Assembly (NCBI GenBank): GCA_963853835.1
Contig: OY970824.1
Location: forward strand, 76,580,372 to 76,644,371
Direction of reading: 5' to 3'
Source: Calendula officinalis
Lineage: Eukaryota; Streptophyta; Magnoliopsida; Asterales; Asteraceae
DNA length: 64,000 nucleotides
A model generated the notes under the pieces. The model was not told the origin of the DNA, did not search any database, and saw nothing but the letters and a program-made list of their open reading frames with translations. Positions 33,490 to 46,327 of this stretch are shown here, piece by piece. The stretch's first letter is position 1; every line of letters starts with the position of its first letter. Made by a program: the position numbers and the translations under genes.

Positions 33490-35897
33490 TTTTGTGATGG
33501 AACAATTGAATTTTAGAGTGAAATGGAGGAGATGGATTATGGGTTGCTTGGAATCGGCTAGGGCTTCGGTTTTGGTTAACAGACGCCCTACCAAAGAATT
33601 TTCGATGTCTAAAGGTGTGAGACAAGGAGATCCACTTTCTCCTTTCCTCTTCATTATTGCTATGGAAGGCTTAAACGTTATGATGAAGAAGGCGGTTGAT
33701 AACGGTGTTTTTGATGGTATTGTTATTCCTAATTCTAACATTACTGTTTCTCACCTTTTCTACGTAGATGATGCTCTTTTTGTTGGTGATTGGTCGAGAA
33801 AAAACATTGACAATCTTGCTAGAATTCTCAATTGTTTTCATGTGGCATTGGGTTTAAAGGTTAACTTTCATAAGTCTAGAGTTTTCGGGATTGGTGCCGA
33901 TTTTGAGATGTCTAGCTGGGCTGCGCCTTTGGGTTGTGAACCGGCGTTGTTGCCCTTTTCCTATCTCGGTGTTCCGGTTGGTGATAATATGAACCGGAAA
34001 TCTGCGTGGAAACCTATTATCGATAAATTCAAGTCTAAACTCTCAGGTTGGAAGGCTAATGTTCTTAGTTTTGGTGGTAGATTGACCCTCGCTAAAGCTG
34101 TTCTTGGAAGTCTCCTGACTTACTTCCTTACGTTATTTGCTGCCCCGGTTGGTATCATGGATTTTTGGAGAAAATCCAAAGGAATCTTATTTGGAATAGT
34201 AAGGTTGGTAAAAACTCGATTCACTGGGTTGCTTGGAGCCAAAAAAGGTGGGTTGTGCGGGTTTGGGTTCTATCTGGAACCTAAACTTGGCTTTACTCTC
34301 GAAGTGGTGGTAGAAGTTAAAGAGTAATCCACTCGCTTTATGGGCTCGTGTTGTTAAAGGCCTTCATAATCTGGATGGTATGCCTCCGTTTCAGTTCTCT
34401 AAACCGGGCTCGTGTTGTGTTTGGGCTGCGATTACTAAGATTAAGGTGGTTTTTAAGAAGCTTAATATTAGGGTTAGCGATATTTTACATACTGAAGATA
34501 ATGGTGATACTTGGAACTCGGATTTTGTGGTTGATGGCCTCTTTAGAGTTGCGAGAGTTCGTGAGAGACTTGATCGAGCTCATCATCCAGTGTGCGATAA
34601 TGGTTTTTGGTGGATTAGTATGGTCCCAAAAAATGTGGTTTGTTTCATTTGGCGAGCCATGCAAGGTAGGATTTCGGCGGCTTCGGAGCTTGCTAAACGC
34701 AACATTAGTATCGGTTCAGCTATGTGTTCTTTGTGCCCCAATTCTGTGGAGAATCCCGATCACTTGCTTGTCTCTTGTCCTTTTGCTAAGAGCACGTTTG
34801 ATCTTGTCTTTTCTTGGTGTGGGTTGGATCCTAGCCGGATTCAGTTTGTCAAGGTGAACGAGGTGTTGGATTTTGCTAGAAATTATGGTCATTGTATCAA
34901 GTCGAAAGAACTTTTTTCTTCCATTATCTACGGTACTCTTTGGTGTCTTTGGAAAGCTCGTAATGGCAGAATTTTTCAAAGGTGATTGTAGTAGCCCGGC
35001 AAAGATTGTGGATTCGATTAAGTCCTTGGTGTTTAGTTGGAGAAAATTCAAGGGGCATGGTTTTCATTTTAGTTGGGTGAATTAGTGTTTACACTAGGGA
35101 TGGCAATCAACATCCGCCCCGATGATCATCCATCCGATCCGATCCATCGATGGTGGATATGGATGAAGTTAAATGGGTGAATATCGGATGTGGAGCGGAT
35201 GTGGATGTTTATTGGAGCGGATATGGATGACGATTTTCAATCCATGGATAAATCCACTTAACCCGAAATTAAATTTTCTATATTATAATTTTACATAATT
35301 AATAATATATATCTACACATTTTCTAGATTTATAAAATTTATACATACACAATATCAAAGATAATTAAAATTGTAAACATTATAAGTGATGCTGTAAGCT
35401 TTTAATTAAATAAAGTCATATTTTTTTGTATCTATCACTTTTGAAGATTAGCTACAAATTAACTATGTTATATGAATCGATTGTAGATTCTTAGTTATGT
35501 TTTCATTTGTCTCTTCGTTTGAAGAAATTATGTATATATAAAATAAAAATCGTAAATTATTTATAAAATTATCGTATTTCCTTTAAGAAACAAAATTCTT
35601 TCGACATCCAACGGATGTCCATTTAATCGCTCTAATCCAATGAATATGGATTTGGATGGATGAAACGATTTTAAATGGATATGGATATGGATGTGGACGA
35701 TGCAAATCTAAATGAATATGGATGTGGGATATGGCATCACCCGATCCATATCCGATCCATTGTCATCCCTAGTTTACACCCCCTCTTATGTACTTAGTTA
35801 GTTAGTTAGTCTGTTTTGCTTGTTTGTTCTTGTTCCCTTGCTCTCTAGTTCCTTGCTAGAATTCTTTTTAATATATTAGCTGTTTTTAAAAAAAAAC
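33490..35897 (+). pseudogene. 5'-truncated LINE (non-LTR retrotransposon) remnant
   Basis: The frame from about 33490 encodes the palm of a LINE reverse transcriptase: LNFRVKWRRWIMGCLESARA, GVRQGDPLSPFLFIIAMEGL and the catalytic FYVDD. Then SYLGVPVGDN and LSGWKANVLSFGGRLTLAKA follow. Near 34190-34290 the frame shifts at least twice, and a TAG (34309-34311) interrupts. From 34380 to 34985 a zinc-binding RT domain follows (FWWISMVPKNVVCFIWRAMQ, CSLCP, DHLLVSCPFA). A further shift near 34975 restores the C-terminus, ending at 35085. The 3' untranslated part, split by a hAT MITE, ends ATTAGCTG with a short A tail at about 35888-35897. The endonuclease and ORF1 are missing. It is dead. Confidence 0.85.
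35095..35771. mobile_element. hAT MITE inserted in the LINE 3' region
   Basis: The ends TAGGGATGGCAAT and ATTGTCATCCCTA are inverted repeats. They are flanked by a perfect 8-bp duplication, GTTTACAC, at 35087-35094 and 35772-35779. Inside are many ATGGATATGGATG-like words on both arms. The 8-bp target copy and TAGGG end fit hAT. It starts 10 bp after the LINE stop codon, so it postdates the LINE. Confidence 0.9.
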
Positions 35898-36593
35898 CAT
35901 TGTCATGAACTGATGAAGTGTCAGAAAATAAAATGGATGGTGACTGTTGCGAATATGGAGAAGTTTAGGGTCAAATTTTGAAAAATTCAAAAGTTGGAAG
36001 TGGTGTGTCGTGTGGGTAAGGGATGTGGGGTCAAGGTTTGTGTCCTTTTTCGGCAAAATAATAAAATAAATTTAAATGAAATATAGAAAAGGTGGAAACA
36101 GCTTGACCATGACAGTGTGTTGGTTTGACTGTACCAGGCTCGGCCATATCTGGTCGTTTGTTTGACCGAAAGGTTTATGTCCGTCCCTAGACGAACCCCA
36201 CTTTCCTCCATTTATTTTCTGACACGCTACATTGTTTCCTTCCTTAAATATTTTTTAATACTATATAATCTACTTTATTTATTTACCATTAGACATGATT
36301 CATAAAGGGGGTGATTTTCCTACCACATCTTTTAAGCATTGTACCACAATAACTATTTTATATACTTGTACAGTTTGCATTAATATGTGTACATTGTGAC
36401 AGGGGAATCAAAAATTGTGGTAGGAAAACTAATTCCCGATTCATAAGTATGCTGACATCTTACATTAATATCATAAAGTGATTGAATTTAAGAAAAAGTA
36501 CTAGTAAATTTAACATCTCAAAGTATTTTATAGGTAGCCAATGATGGTAGCCTAGCTGATCTGAGGCACTGGGTTTATACCCATGTGGGCTGC
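35898..36593. other. Spacer between the LINE and the chromovirus, with a MITE
   Basis: No gene was found. A short Mutator-type MITE (36307-36437) is listed separately. The last 60 bp before 36594 (GATCTGAGGCACTGGGTTTA) do not resemble the RNase H coding sequence expected upstream, so a deletion or rearrangement breakpoint lies near 36593. Confidence 0.4.
36307..36437. mobile_element. Mutator-type MITE
   Basis: The left end GGGGTGATTTTCCTACCACA pairs with the inverted right end (GGGAATTAGTTTTCCTACCA inverted). It is flanked by GATTCATAAA (36297-36306) and GATTCATAAG (36438-36447), a 9- to 10-bp duplication. The ends and the inner word CTTGTACAGTTTGCAT match the nested element at 30822-30953. 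Confidence 0.7.
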
Positions 36594-38137
36594 AGGCAAA
36601 TGTGGTGGCCGATGCCTTAAGTAGAAAGGGAAATTCGGGACGGGTACAATTTATGCGGATGGAAATTGTGTCGGATTTGGTGTCCCGGTTGAAGATTTCA
36701 CAAATGGAAGCGTTGAATGTCGAACATTTGAAGGCCGAGATTTTATTGAAGAGGAAAGATGATTTAGAAGAAGATTCTCGGGGTTTGAAGACGTATCAAT
36801 CTCGGGTTTGGGTACCGTTAGTCGGGGGTTTACGGGAATTGATTTTAGCCGAGGCTCACAATTCTCGGTTATCGGTTCACCCGGGTAGCATGAAGATGTA
36901 TAATGATTTAAGGGTTCTTTATTGGTGGCCGATGATGAAGACCGACATTGCCCGTTTTGTGGGCCAATGTCATATTTGTGCTCAAGTGAAGGCCGAGCAC
37001 CAAAAACCCTATGGAACTTTAACCCAATCACCGATTCCCGAGTGGAAGTGGGACCGGATTACTATGGATTTCGTGACCAAATTGCCGCGTACACAAAGGG
37101 GTCACGATATGATTTGGGTTATAGTTGACCGATTAACGAAGAGTGCTCATTTCTTGGCTACTAGTGAGACCGCCTCACTTAGTAGATTGGCAAAATTATA
37201 CATCGATGAAGTGGTGTCCCGACATGGTATTCCGATTTCTATCGTGTCCGATAGGGATCCCCGCTTTGCTTCAAACTTTTGGAATAGCTTGCAACGAGAA
37301 TTGGGGACGCGGGTGAATTTGAGCACCGCGTACCACCCCCAAACCGATGGGCAATCGGAGAGAACGATACAAACGCTAGAAGATATGTTGCGGGCTTGTG
37401 TGTTAGAGTACGGTGGGTCATTGGATTCCCACCTACCGTTGATCGAGTTTGCTTATAATAACTCGTATCACTCAAGTATTAAAATGCCACCGTATGAGAT
37501 GTTGTATGGGCGTCGGTGCCGAACCCCGACGTGTTGGTTGGAAGCGGGTGAGAAACAATATGCGGGGCCTGATATTGTACAAATGACCGCGGATAAAGTT
37601 GCTATTGGTCGAGAAAAGTTAAAAGTCGCCCGTGACCGACAAAAGATGTATGATGACCCGAGGCGTAGACCCGCTACGTTCTCGGAGAACGAGATGGTTT
37701 ATTTGAAGGTTTCACCTTGGAAGGGTGTTATTCGTTTCGGTAAACGAGGAAAGTTGGCCCCGAGGTTTATTGGGCCGTTCCGAATTAGTAAGGTGGTGAA
37801 TTCTCAATCGGTAACACTCGAGTTACCCCCGGAGTTGTCGGCAATACACAACACTTTCAACATTTGTTACTTGAGAAAGTGTAACATCGAAGATCCGAGT
37901 CAAATTCTTCCGGTACAAGAGTTGCGGGTTGATGCAAAGAAAAGATTAGTCGAGGAACCGGTGGAGTTATTAGACCGAAAAGTAATGAAATTGAGAAAGA
38001 AACAGATTCCTATGGTTCTAGTAAAGTGGAAGCACAGTTTGGGTGCGGATATGACGTGGGAGACCGAGGCCGATATGCGGGAACGTTATCCCTCCTTGTT
38101 TGATCGAGATGGGATTCCGGGGACGGAATCTTCCTAA
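36594..38137 (+). pseudogene. Ty3/gypsy chromovirus polyprotein, 3' part (RNase H end, integrase, chromodomain)
   Basis: The open frame begins inside the RNase H end (ANVVADALSRK); everything upstream (gag, protease, RT) is missing. Counting from 36602 as residue 1, the integrase zinc finger is H86, H93, C123, C126. The catalytic triad is D156 (ITMDFV), D217 (VSDRDPRF) and E253 (GQSERTIQ), with the D,D-35-E spacing between the last two. A GPF motif at about 391-393 precedes a chromodomain-like tail (about 448-500: LVKWKHS, MTWETEADMRERYP). The integrase inserts retroelement DNA, and the chromodomain is thought to guide insertion to heterochromatin. This layout is typical of Tekay/Del chromoviruses. 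The remaining frame is intact over 511 codons, so truncation came late or by recombination. Confidence 0.9.
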
Positions 38138-38767
38138 GTGGGGGAGAGTTGTAACATCCCAAAACCCGGCCTAATAGTTTATTGACCTTAAGGTATCTTA
38201 TTAAATGATTATCTGATTAAATGCCTAGTTAATTAAATTAGTCTGCTGTCCTTTGCGGTATTTTAACCAAGGGGTTAAAATACCCGACTTGTGATATATT
38301 TGGAATGAAAATGTGATTTTTATATAATTGGATTCCTTGTTAAATATCGTTTCCAAAAATGCTTTCGTTTTTAAAATTGGAGTCCGTTTGCTATTTTAAA
38401 TAAATTAATATCGAAAGGGACTTTTCAGACATATACTGTTAATTAAATGAAAAGCCAACAAGGGGGTCCCACCCCTTGTTTTGGCCGGCCTTTAGAGAGG
38501 GAACACCCTCTTTTGCTTCCTCACTTGTTCAAATCCACCTTATCCACTATTCTATTGCAAGCTTTTCTCCCATAAACCCCATACTTGTTCTTGAGCTCAT
38601 CTTGTTGATTCTTGGTGCTAGAGTCCGAATTTCACACCCAAGTTTGTGTAGAAGAGGTCTAGAAGTAAGTCTCATCCTTTCCTTGGTTTGTTCTTGGTGT
38701 TCTTGAGCTAGAGTTTGAACTAGGGTTTATGTAGCTTGATGATTTGTTGGTGAATCTTGTTATGGAT

Positions 38768-39332
38768 TGTAACACCTCAATTTTCAAAACACTTTTTAAA
38801 ACATATTTTTAAGTAAAAACATTACAATTCCGATATTCCTCAAAATACGGTTTAACAGAAATCATCAAAGTTTGTCAGAGTATTAAAGCCGGTGTTACAA
38901 AAACAATATCATAGCCATAGGATAAACGAGAACTACCTACGAGCTCCCGAGCTAACTTCTAACGCGACCCTCTAATCCATCGATCCTGAACCTGAGTACA
39001 TAGCAAAAACACAAACATAGTACGTGAGACAAAATTGCCTCGTGAGATACATGGGTTTTAGACCCGGTAAACAAATAGTCAAATAATATCATTTAATCTT
39101 AAAATAATATTACTAAGTTTGTTTTGGGTCACTTTATCACTTTCATCATTGGCCAATGTCAAGATAATCGGAATGCCTCCAATCTATCAAGACCATCATT
39201 TCCACGGTAATCGGAATGCCTCCAATCTACCGGGACTCATAGGTATTGAGTAATCGGAATGCCTCCAATCTACCACGAACCTTAAGGTACCGTAATAACC
39301 GGAATGCCTCCAATCTACTACGGCCCTAGGGA

Positions 39333-39371
<39 letters not shown>

Positions 39372-40436
39372 TACTTATCTTTTATCGTTATGAGCTTATA
39401 GCTCCATCTTTTCTTATTCAATCATTCATTTAACCATCATACAAGCAATTCATCATATATCACATAAATGACTAAATTACTTAAAGACTCGATAAAAATC
39501 ATTTAATCATAAAAAAAACATTTACTAGCTATGTACCCAGTTTGAAAGTTCACATGTACTCACCTTAGCCAAGCTAACTCCAAATCGTGCCTGACAACAA
39601 GAATCCTTGCTTTCCAACTTGTGAAATGTCACCAATCTTTAGGCCTTCTTGACCTATCATCCATATCATCATAAAATCTAGTTATTATCCATAACTAGCT
39701 ACCAATAAACCCATAACAACATTCTTAACCACCAAGTTCATCCAACTTGGTGAAATCTCAAACCCTAGTTCAAGATTTCCATCAATAATCCCAAATCCAA
39801 CTTGTACACATCGATTACCAGTTTACAATGAGTGTTCTACACCCATAAACAGTCATCTTCCCCAAAGATGGCATGGATGGTTCCCCAAACCACCATTTCT
39901 ACCCATACAAAGTTCAAAAACTAACTAGATAACATCAACAATCAAGAAATCTTACCTTTGATGTTTAGATCCTTCAAGATGGTGAAGATTTGAGCTCAAG
40001 AACACCAAATTCGACCTTTCTCTCTCTAGAAACGGCTGCACCACGATTTGGGTGAGAAATGAGTAAACCCTAGCTCAAACCCGATTTTATTCTGTTCGTC
40101 CAGAGTTAGCGACGCGATCAATACTTCGCGTCGCGAAGTTCCCGTGTCGTGACCCATTCACGATCGTTACCTGGTCGTGAACTCTGATCGCCAAATAACC
40201 CAATTCCCTGTTTGATGTTCCCGATCGGGAACACCAGTTCGCGTCGCGAACTCTAGCAGCCAGCAGTGCTGCACTTTTCGGTCTTCGCCTCGACCCGGTT
40301 TCGTCCATAACTTTCTCATACGGGGTCCAAACGACACGAAACCAATTCCTACGGTTCTGAAATGAATTATCCTTATTTATCATATTTTTCCCAAATTTTA
40401 TTTTATTCAAATTTCGGGTCGTTACAACTATCCACC
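38768..40436 (-). repeat. 3' LTR of element A
   Basis: Holds four copies of TAATCGGAATGCCTCCAATC at 39165, 39208, 39251 and 39296, about 42-45 bp apart, then a CAT microsatellite (about 39332-39370). Near the other side (40104-40255) is a cluster of CpG palindromes including GTTCCCGATCGGGAAC and GTTCGCGTCGCGAAC. A minus-strand frame of 107 codons (40087-40410) exists in both LTRs; I take it as chance. Confidence 0.9.
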
Positions 40437-40450
40437 CCTTAAAAGGATTC
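40437..40450 (-). promoter_or_regulatory. Polypurine tract of element A
   Basis: Directly next to the left LTR, the minus strand reads AAGGGGTGGATAGT. Its place and purine content fit the primer for plus-strand DNA synthesis. The same tract stands at 49694-49707 in element B. Confidence 0.7.
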
Positions 40451-43400
40451 CGTCCTCGGAATCAACTCAAGGATTTCCGATCCTCATTCCACTTCCAACT
40501 TATGATTCAATAATACTTACGCAATTAATTGCCCATTTGACCCGTTATACCCAAACGGGCCAAAGATCCAAACTTGAGTTCCTAATACCCGAACGGGTCA
40601 AAATTTCCAATTTGACCTTAACCTTTCTCATCATTTAACCAAACTCCTTACTCCCATTGGACTGATATGACCCAATCATTACTAATAACCATTTGCTCAA
40701 AGTGATAGTCAACCCCTCGCTTTGACCAAGTTGTCAACGTTGTCCCATCTTTGACTTAAGCACAAAGTCAACAATATCTTGGAAACTTTCCTTACCCATT
40801 AGTGGTTCCATTAATCATCAATTCCTTAACCATCAATCTTACACTCATGGTCCAACAACAATCATACTCGATTTCTAGGTTCCATTCGAAATACCCAATG
40901 GTCAAAGTCGCACCCTTTGACTACAATTATTTCCATTAATCCATTACCCACTATCTTACGCATGAAGATGATACATTATGCCCTTATCCTTGACTAACCA
41001 ATTTAAACGAAAGTCAAACCCCATTTTGACTAAAGTCAACAATCTACTAGTTGACTAACCTTGACTTTATGAATAAGGTCAACTTACCTTGCTAAATTCC
41101 ACATATTCTTTATAACTAAGGCATCGCTTCCCAAGCTTTTCATTCCCGATTTCCTATTTAGATTTCCTTTCTCAATTGTTCCCTTTTTCCTCGATTTCGA
41201 TTTCCACAATCGATTAACAACTTCCATTTAAATTAATACCAAATCTCTATTACTTTTTAACTTTCATCCAATTACTTATACCTTTTACAATTTCCTTCAA
41301 ACATCTTTATACCATACTTGAATTTCCCGATTACCGGCTCTAGAGTCTCAATCGTATCCAATTGTGGCCTAACCACCCGATATACATCTTTCACCATTCA
41401 TTGGCTACTAACCACTTTGCTTCCTAAAGCATTCCTTTTTTCATGAACCATTAACTTGTAGGTATCCCCTACTCATACCTCTACTTAAACAGGACCCGTG
41501 TTTTCAATACAAATTCTCATTTGCCACATAATTATAGCAATAACTTAACCATAAAGTTCTACATACAACAGATATAACTTCACATTCCTGATACATCAAA
41601 TCATACTTTAATTACGCCACCGAGATGATCGGAAAGCCTCCAATCCATCAGGGCCCAAACTGTCACAATGATCGGAAAGCCTCCAATCCAAAGTGACTCA
41701 TCCAAAACCATTCCATCTTGCATACAATTCATGTATGCATCATTACACTTAGCATCATGCTATCATTTTCTTTCACAATTTACTTTCAATTTTCCTACTT
41801 ATACATTATACCACACGGTATACACATAATCATTTCTAGTGCTTCCCACCAATCTACTCATTTATCAACCGACCTTATTCGATCCATTCTATCATTACTA
41901 AAACTTCTAACTTTTCTTCCACCCGGTCATCATGAGTCAACCAATCACAAATTGATAAATCTTGACTTTTGTATGAAGTCAACCATACTTCTGCCAACTA
42001 ACAAATTCTCTACTCGTAAGGTACTACCCGCAATTTATCACTTCCGGTTTTACTCATCATTATTTCCTTAATAATTGTTCCCGTTTCCTTTTTACTTAAA
42101 GTCCTCCCCAATTAATCCGAGAGTCGCACCTTTACTTAAAGGTCACACTCACATTTACCGTTTCTTGACCTTCATTTGGTCACTCTTGCTATCACTTAGT
42201 ATTCCTTCAACCATTCTTGTACCCCACCGATCAATTTCATAACTTTTTATTCTCAAACATCGGTATTAGATCCTCTACCGCAACCCATTCTACAATTTCA
42301 CGAAATTTTTACCATATCTTGGTTACCAAATAATAAATTGGTCTCTAGGAGTTCTCTTTCCTCATATTCTATAAACCGTAGGCATCTCCTACCCATACAT
42401 GTCCTAATGCAATCCGCACTAGCAAACCAACTTCTCATTTAACACGTAAAATTATAACAATACAAATTAACCACATGGTCCTACATTCATCTCATTAATA
42501 CATAAACATTATCATACGGACATAACAATCCATAATTCAACTATCACATCAAGATGACTGGAAAACCTCCAATCCATCAAGATTCAACCAATTCTCATTA
42601 ATCGGAAAGCCTCCGATCAAACGGGATTCCATTCTAAACCCTCCTACGTCACATACCATTCTAGTATACATCTTTTCACATCCCATAACTTTACCACTTT
42701 CTCACTCATTCAGTCGGTCATTTATTCACCATGCAATTAGCACACTCCCCATAACAACACCTTATCATTTTCTTCCATCTTTAACCTATTCCCCATTGGG
42801 CATACTACTTAACGCGTTTCATATAACATTACCTTTTTCATCATCATATGCTTTCAACGGCCATCGCATAATACACGTGCATTGTACCCCGCGGGTAAAC
42901 TATTAAAATTTCCGATTACTATTTACCGTTCAATTACACATTGACCACCCTTAACCGATTCATTTCCTTATTACCAAATTTCCAAATCTTTTGTCACCAC
43001 TGGGTAACCACCAATCTATTTCGTTAACCATATTTCACCGGCCAACCCGGTCATCTTTGAGTCAACCAACCGACTCCGGTCTCACTCGTGACCCATGACT
43101 TAGCACCCAATAGCTCAACACTCGCTGTTCCCACCTTTATACATCGTGAGACTTAGAATTAATCCTTTCCCAACCGTAGTCTCACGCTACTCTACGCCAC
43201 ATACCGCCATATCGTTACTATAACACGTAACCAACAATTATTTTCTTACCCTTAATATTGAATTCATCATTACTGTCACCAAGTTTGACATGGCTATATG
43301 CCACCTTTTTACCCAACCACTTTCGACAATCAAAAGTCGTCATTCCCGACACTTATTCTTTTCCACATATTTCCCATTTATAAGTTCTAAGACATAACTA

Positions 43401-44647
43401 TACCTTAGTCATTCTTTTGTTTACCATTCACGTGTAACAATCATTACATTATTTATTCGGATTCCCGCCGAATATCCAAATTCCATTTCCAAGGATCCTA
43501 TTCCAAAAAGAAAAATTTCATCCATAGTAATAATTCTTATCAAGGCTTAGTACTTCATTGTACTACTACATTTCGGTTAGAAATACTCACCATATCTCGT
43601 GTCTCATCCTTTTTACATATTAGTATCAACCCTTATATCCTTACTATATGCGACACATTTGTCTATAGTCCTTTCCCATACATGCTTCCACACACGTCAC
43701 TAACCGGGAAGACTATTTCCAAAAAAATAAATCCCCATGTCGTACGACTCGTTTCCAATTTCTAAAAGCACCAATTCGTACAACAACCAAACAATTAAGC
43801 CATAATCACATAACGTCAATCTTCACCTAAGATCTCCGAGGCTGCATCATGAACCCCCCTCTAGATTTCCTTCCGGGAAGACTTCCCCTTTCAACTCACT
43901 CGTGAGTTCCTTTCACAACATATTGTACCGCACTCTCTTTCCAAAAGTTTCATACTACACGTTCCACCGCGTCGACGCCTCACCCTTTAATTATATGGAT
44001 GTCAAACTTATCATATCTTTCTTTCTTCGCTTGCTACTCTCTAGCACTTGCTCAATCCACCGAATCCACCAATCGTGACCTCCAGTTCAGAACTTCCGAT
44101 TTACCCCACGGTCTTACATGCTATGACAACCTTATACAACGTCCTTCCATTTCTTCCGACTAGGTCTGGCTACCTCTTTATGTAGCTACTTCTCACTACG
44201 GGCTTCGCCATTCGATGACTCTTCCTTCGTACGGGTATTGGAATCAGTCCTCCTACCCTTAATCATACGGTCATCAATAGTCTAGTTCACATTCTCATTC
44301 ATAACTCTTCCCAATTTAGTGGAGCTCGTCCACTTTTCACATTCATTCTTTCGCCATACCAACGTATTCAACAAACAAGATTCAAACGGTCAGCTCAACA
44401 GTCAAAAACAACAAGTTTAGATCAAAACATGGCACTTATCATAGGGGTCGACCCTATCATACTAATGCCTTACGGTCTCAAAAGACTCATATTGCACACT
44501 GCATAACAACTTCCATAGGTCCCCTAGGTTCAACCCTAAACTTATCATAAAGTCTCAAGGTCAACCTATCGATCTCAAGGAATCTTACATTCCTATTGCT
44601 ACAGTCTAAGACTAGGATGGACATCCAACCTAATTCACTTAAACTAT
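40451..44647 (-). other. Interior of element A, no coding capacity
   Basis: About 4.2 kb of pyrimidine-rich plus strand with no long open frame and no gag or pol motifs that I can recognise. The word GATCGGAAAGCCTCCAATCC, close to the LTR motif, occurs near 41628 and 41671, with variants near 42555 and 42600. Much of the region is similar to the interior of element B (for example GTCATCTTTGAGTCAACCAA at 43051 and 51449). The interior is therefore conserved between two families without coding. Confidence 0.7.
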
Positions 44648-44661
44648 AGCTCTGATACCAA
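44648..44661 (-). promoter_or_regulatory. tRNA primer binding site of element A
   Basis: The minus strand reads TGGTATCAGAGC two to three bases after the LTR end. This is the standard primer site for plant initiator methionine tRNA. Confidence 0.85.
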
Positions 44662-44663
44662 GT

Positions 44664-46322
44664 TGTAACACCTCAATTTTCAAAACACTTTTTAAAACAT
44701 ATTTTTAAGTAAAAACATTACAATTCCGATATTCCTCAAAATACGGTTTAACAGAAATCATCAAAGTTTGTCAGAGTATTAAAGCCGGTGTTACAAAAAC
44801 AATATCATAGCCATAGGATAAACGAGAACTACCTACGAGCTCCCGAGCTAAACAACACTAGGCCACTTCTAACGCGACCCTCTAATCCATCGATCCTGAA
44901 CCTGAGTACATAGCAAAAACACAAACATAGTACGTGAGACAAAATTGCCTCGTGAGATACATGGGTTTTAGACCCGGTAAACAAATAGTCAAATAATATC
45001 ATTTAATCTTAAAATAATATTACTAAGTTTGTTTTGGGTCACTTTATCACTTTCATCATTGGCCAATGTCAAGATAATCGGAATGCCTCCAATCTATCAA
45101 GACCATCATTTCCACGGTAATCGGAATGCCTCCAATCTACCGGGACTCATAGGTATTGGGTAATCGGAATGCCTCCAATCTACCACGAACCTTAAGGTAC
45201 CGTAATAACCGGAATGCCTCCAATCTACTACGGCCCTAGGGACATCATCATCATCATCATCATCATTACTTATCTTTTATCGTTATGAGCTTATAGCTCC
45301 ATCTTTTCTTATTCAATCATTCATTTAACCATCATACAAGCAATTCATCATATATCACATAAATGACTAAATTACTTAAAGACTCGATAAAAATCATTTA
45401 ATCATAAAAAAAAACATTTACTAGCTATGTACCCAGTTTGAAAGTTCACATGTACTCACCTTAGCCAAGCTAACTCCAAATCGTGCCTGACAACAAGAAT
45501 CCTTGCTTTCCAACTTGTGAAATGTCACCAATCTTTAGGCCTTCTTGACCTATCATCCATATCATCATAAAATCTAGTTATTATCCATAACTAGCTACCA
45601 ATAAACCCATAACAACATTCTTAACCACCAAGTTCATCCAACTTGGTGAAATCTCAAACCCTAGTTCAAGATTTCCATCAATAATCCCAAATCCAACTTG
45701 TACACATCGATTACCAGTTTACAATGAGTGTTCTACACCCATAAACAGTCATCTTCCCCAAAGATGGCATGGATGGTTCCCCAAACCACCATTTCTACCC
45801 ATACAAAGTTCACAAACTAACTAGATAACATCAACAATCAAGAAATCTTACCTTTGATGTTTAGATCCTTCAAGATGGTGAAGATTTGAGCTCAAGAACA
45901 CCAAATTCGACCTTTCTCTCTCTAGAAACGGCTGCACCACGATTTGGGTGAGAAATGAGTAAACCCTAGCTCAAACCCGATTTTATTCTGTTCGTCCAGA
46001 GTTAGCGACGCGATCAATACTTCGCGTCGCGAAGTTCCCGTGTCGTGACCCATTCGCGATCGTTACCTGGTCGTGAACTCTGATCGCCAAATAACCCAAT
46101 TCCCTGTTTGATGTTCCCGATCGGGAACACCAGTTCGCGTCGCGAACTCTAGCAGCCAGCAGGGCTGCACTTTTCGGTCTTCGCCTCGACCCGGTTTCGT
46201 CCATAACTTTCTCATACGGGGTCCAAACGACACGAAACCAATTCCTACGGTTCTGAAATGAATTATCCTTATTTATCATATTTTTCCCAAATTTTATTTT
46301 ATTCAAATTTCGGGTCGTTACA
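44664..46322 (-). repeat. 5' LTR of element A
   Basis: Nearly identical to 38768-40436. Differences seen by eye include an extra AACAACACTAGGCC-like stretch near 44850, a shorter CAT run (about 45243-45268) and single changes such as T to G in CAGCAGKGCTGC. Confidence 0.9.
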
Positions 46323-46327
46323 TGGAT

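Larger units (their letters stand above)
38768..46322 (-). mobile_element. Non-autonomous LTR retrotransposon A (LARD-like), nested in the chromovirus LTR
   Basis: Two long direct repeats, 38768-40436 and 44664-46322, begin TGTAACACC and end GTTACA. They are flanked by a perfect 5-bp target duplication, TGGAT (38763-38767 and 46323-46327). The primer site next to the right LTR is complementary in the sense of the minus strand (TGGTATCAGAG), and the purine tract next to the left LTR reads AAGGGGTGGATAG on the minus strand. The element therefore lies on the minus strand. The 4.2-kb interior has no frame of meaningful length on either strand, so it must depend on proteins from elsewhere. LTRs differ by a handful of substitutions, a 14-bp indel and a CAT microsatellite length. 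Confidence 0.92.

Noticed and set aside
33448..33741. Minus-strand frame over the LINE
   Set aside because: Shadow of the reverse transcriptase frame on the plus strand.
36651..37475. Minus- and plus-strand frames within the integrase region
   Set aside because: Shadows of the chromovirus polyprotein, which explains the region fully.
40087..40410. 107-codon minus-strand frame, repeated at 45983-46306, with a shorter relative at 49453-49662 and 55036-55245
   Set aside because: These lie in the LTRs of elements A and B. Their likeness follows from the shared LTR end sequence, and there is no known domain or sign of coding selection.
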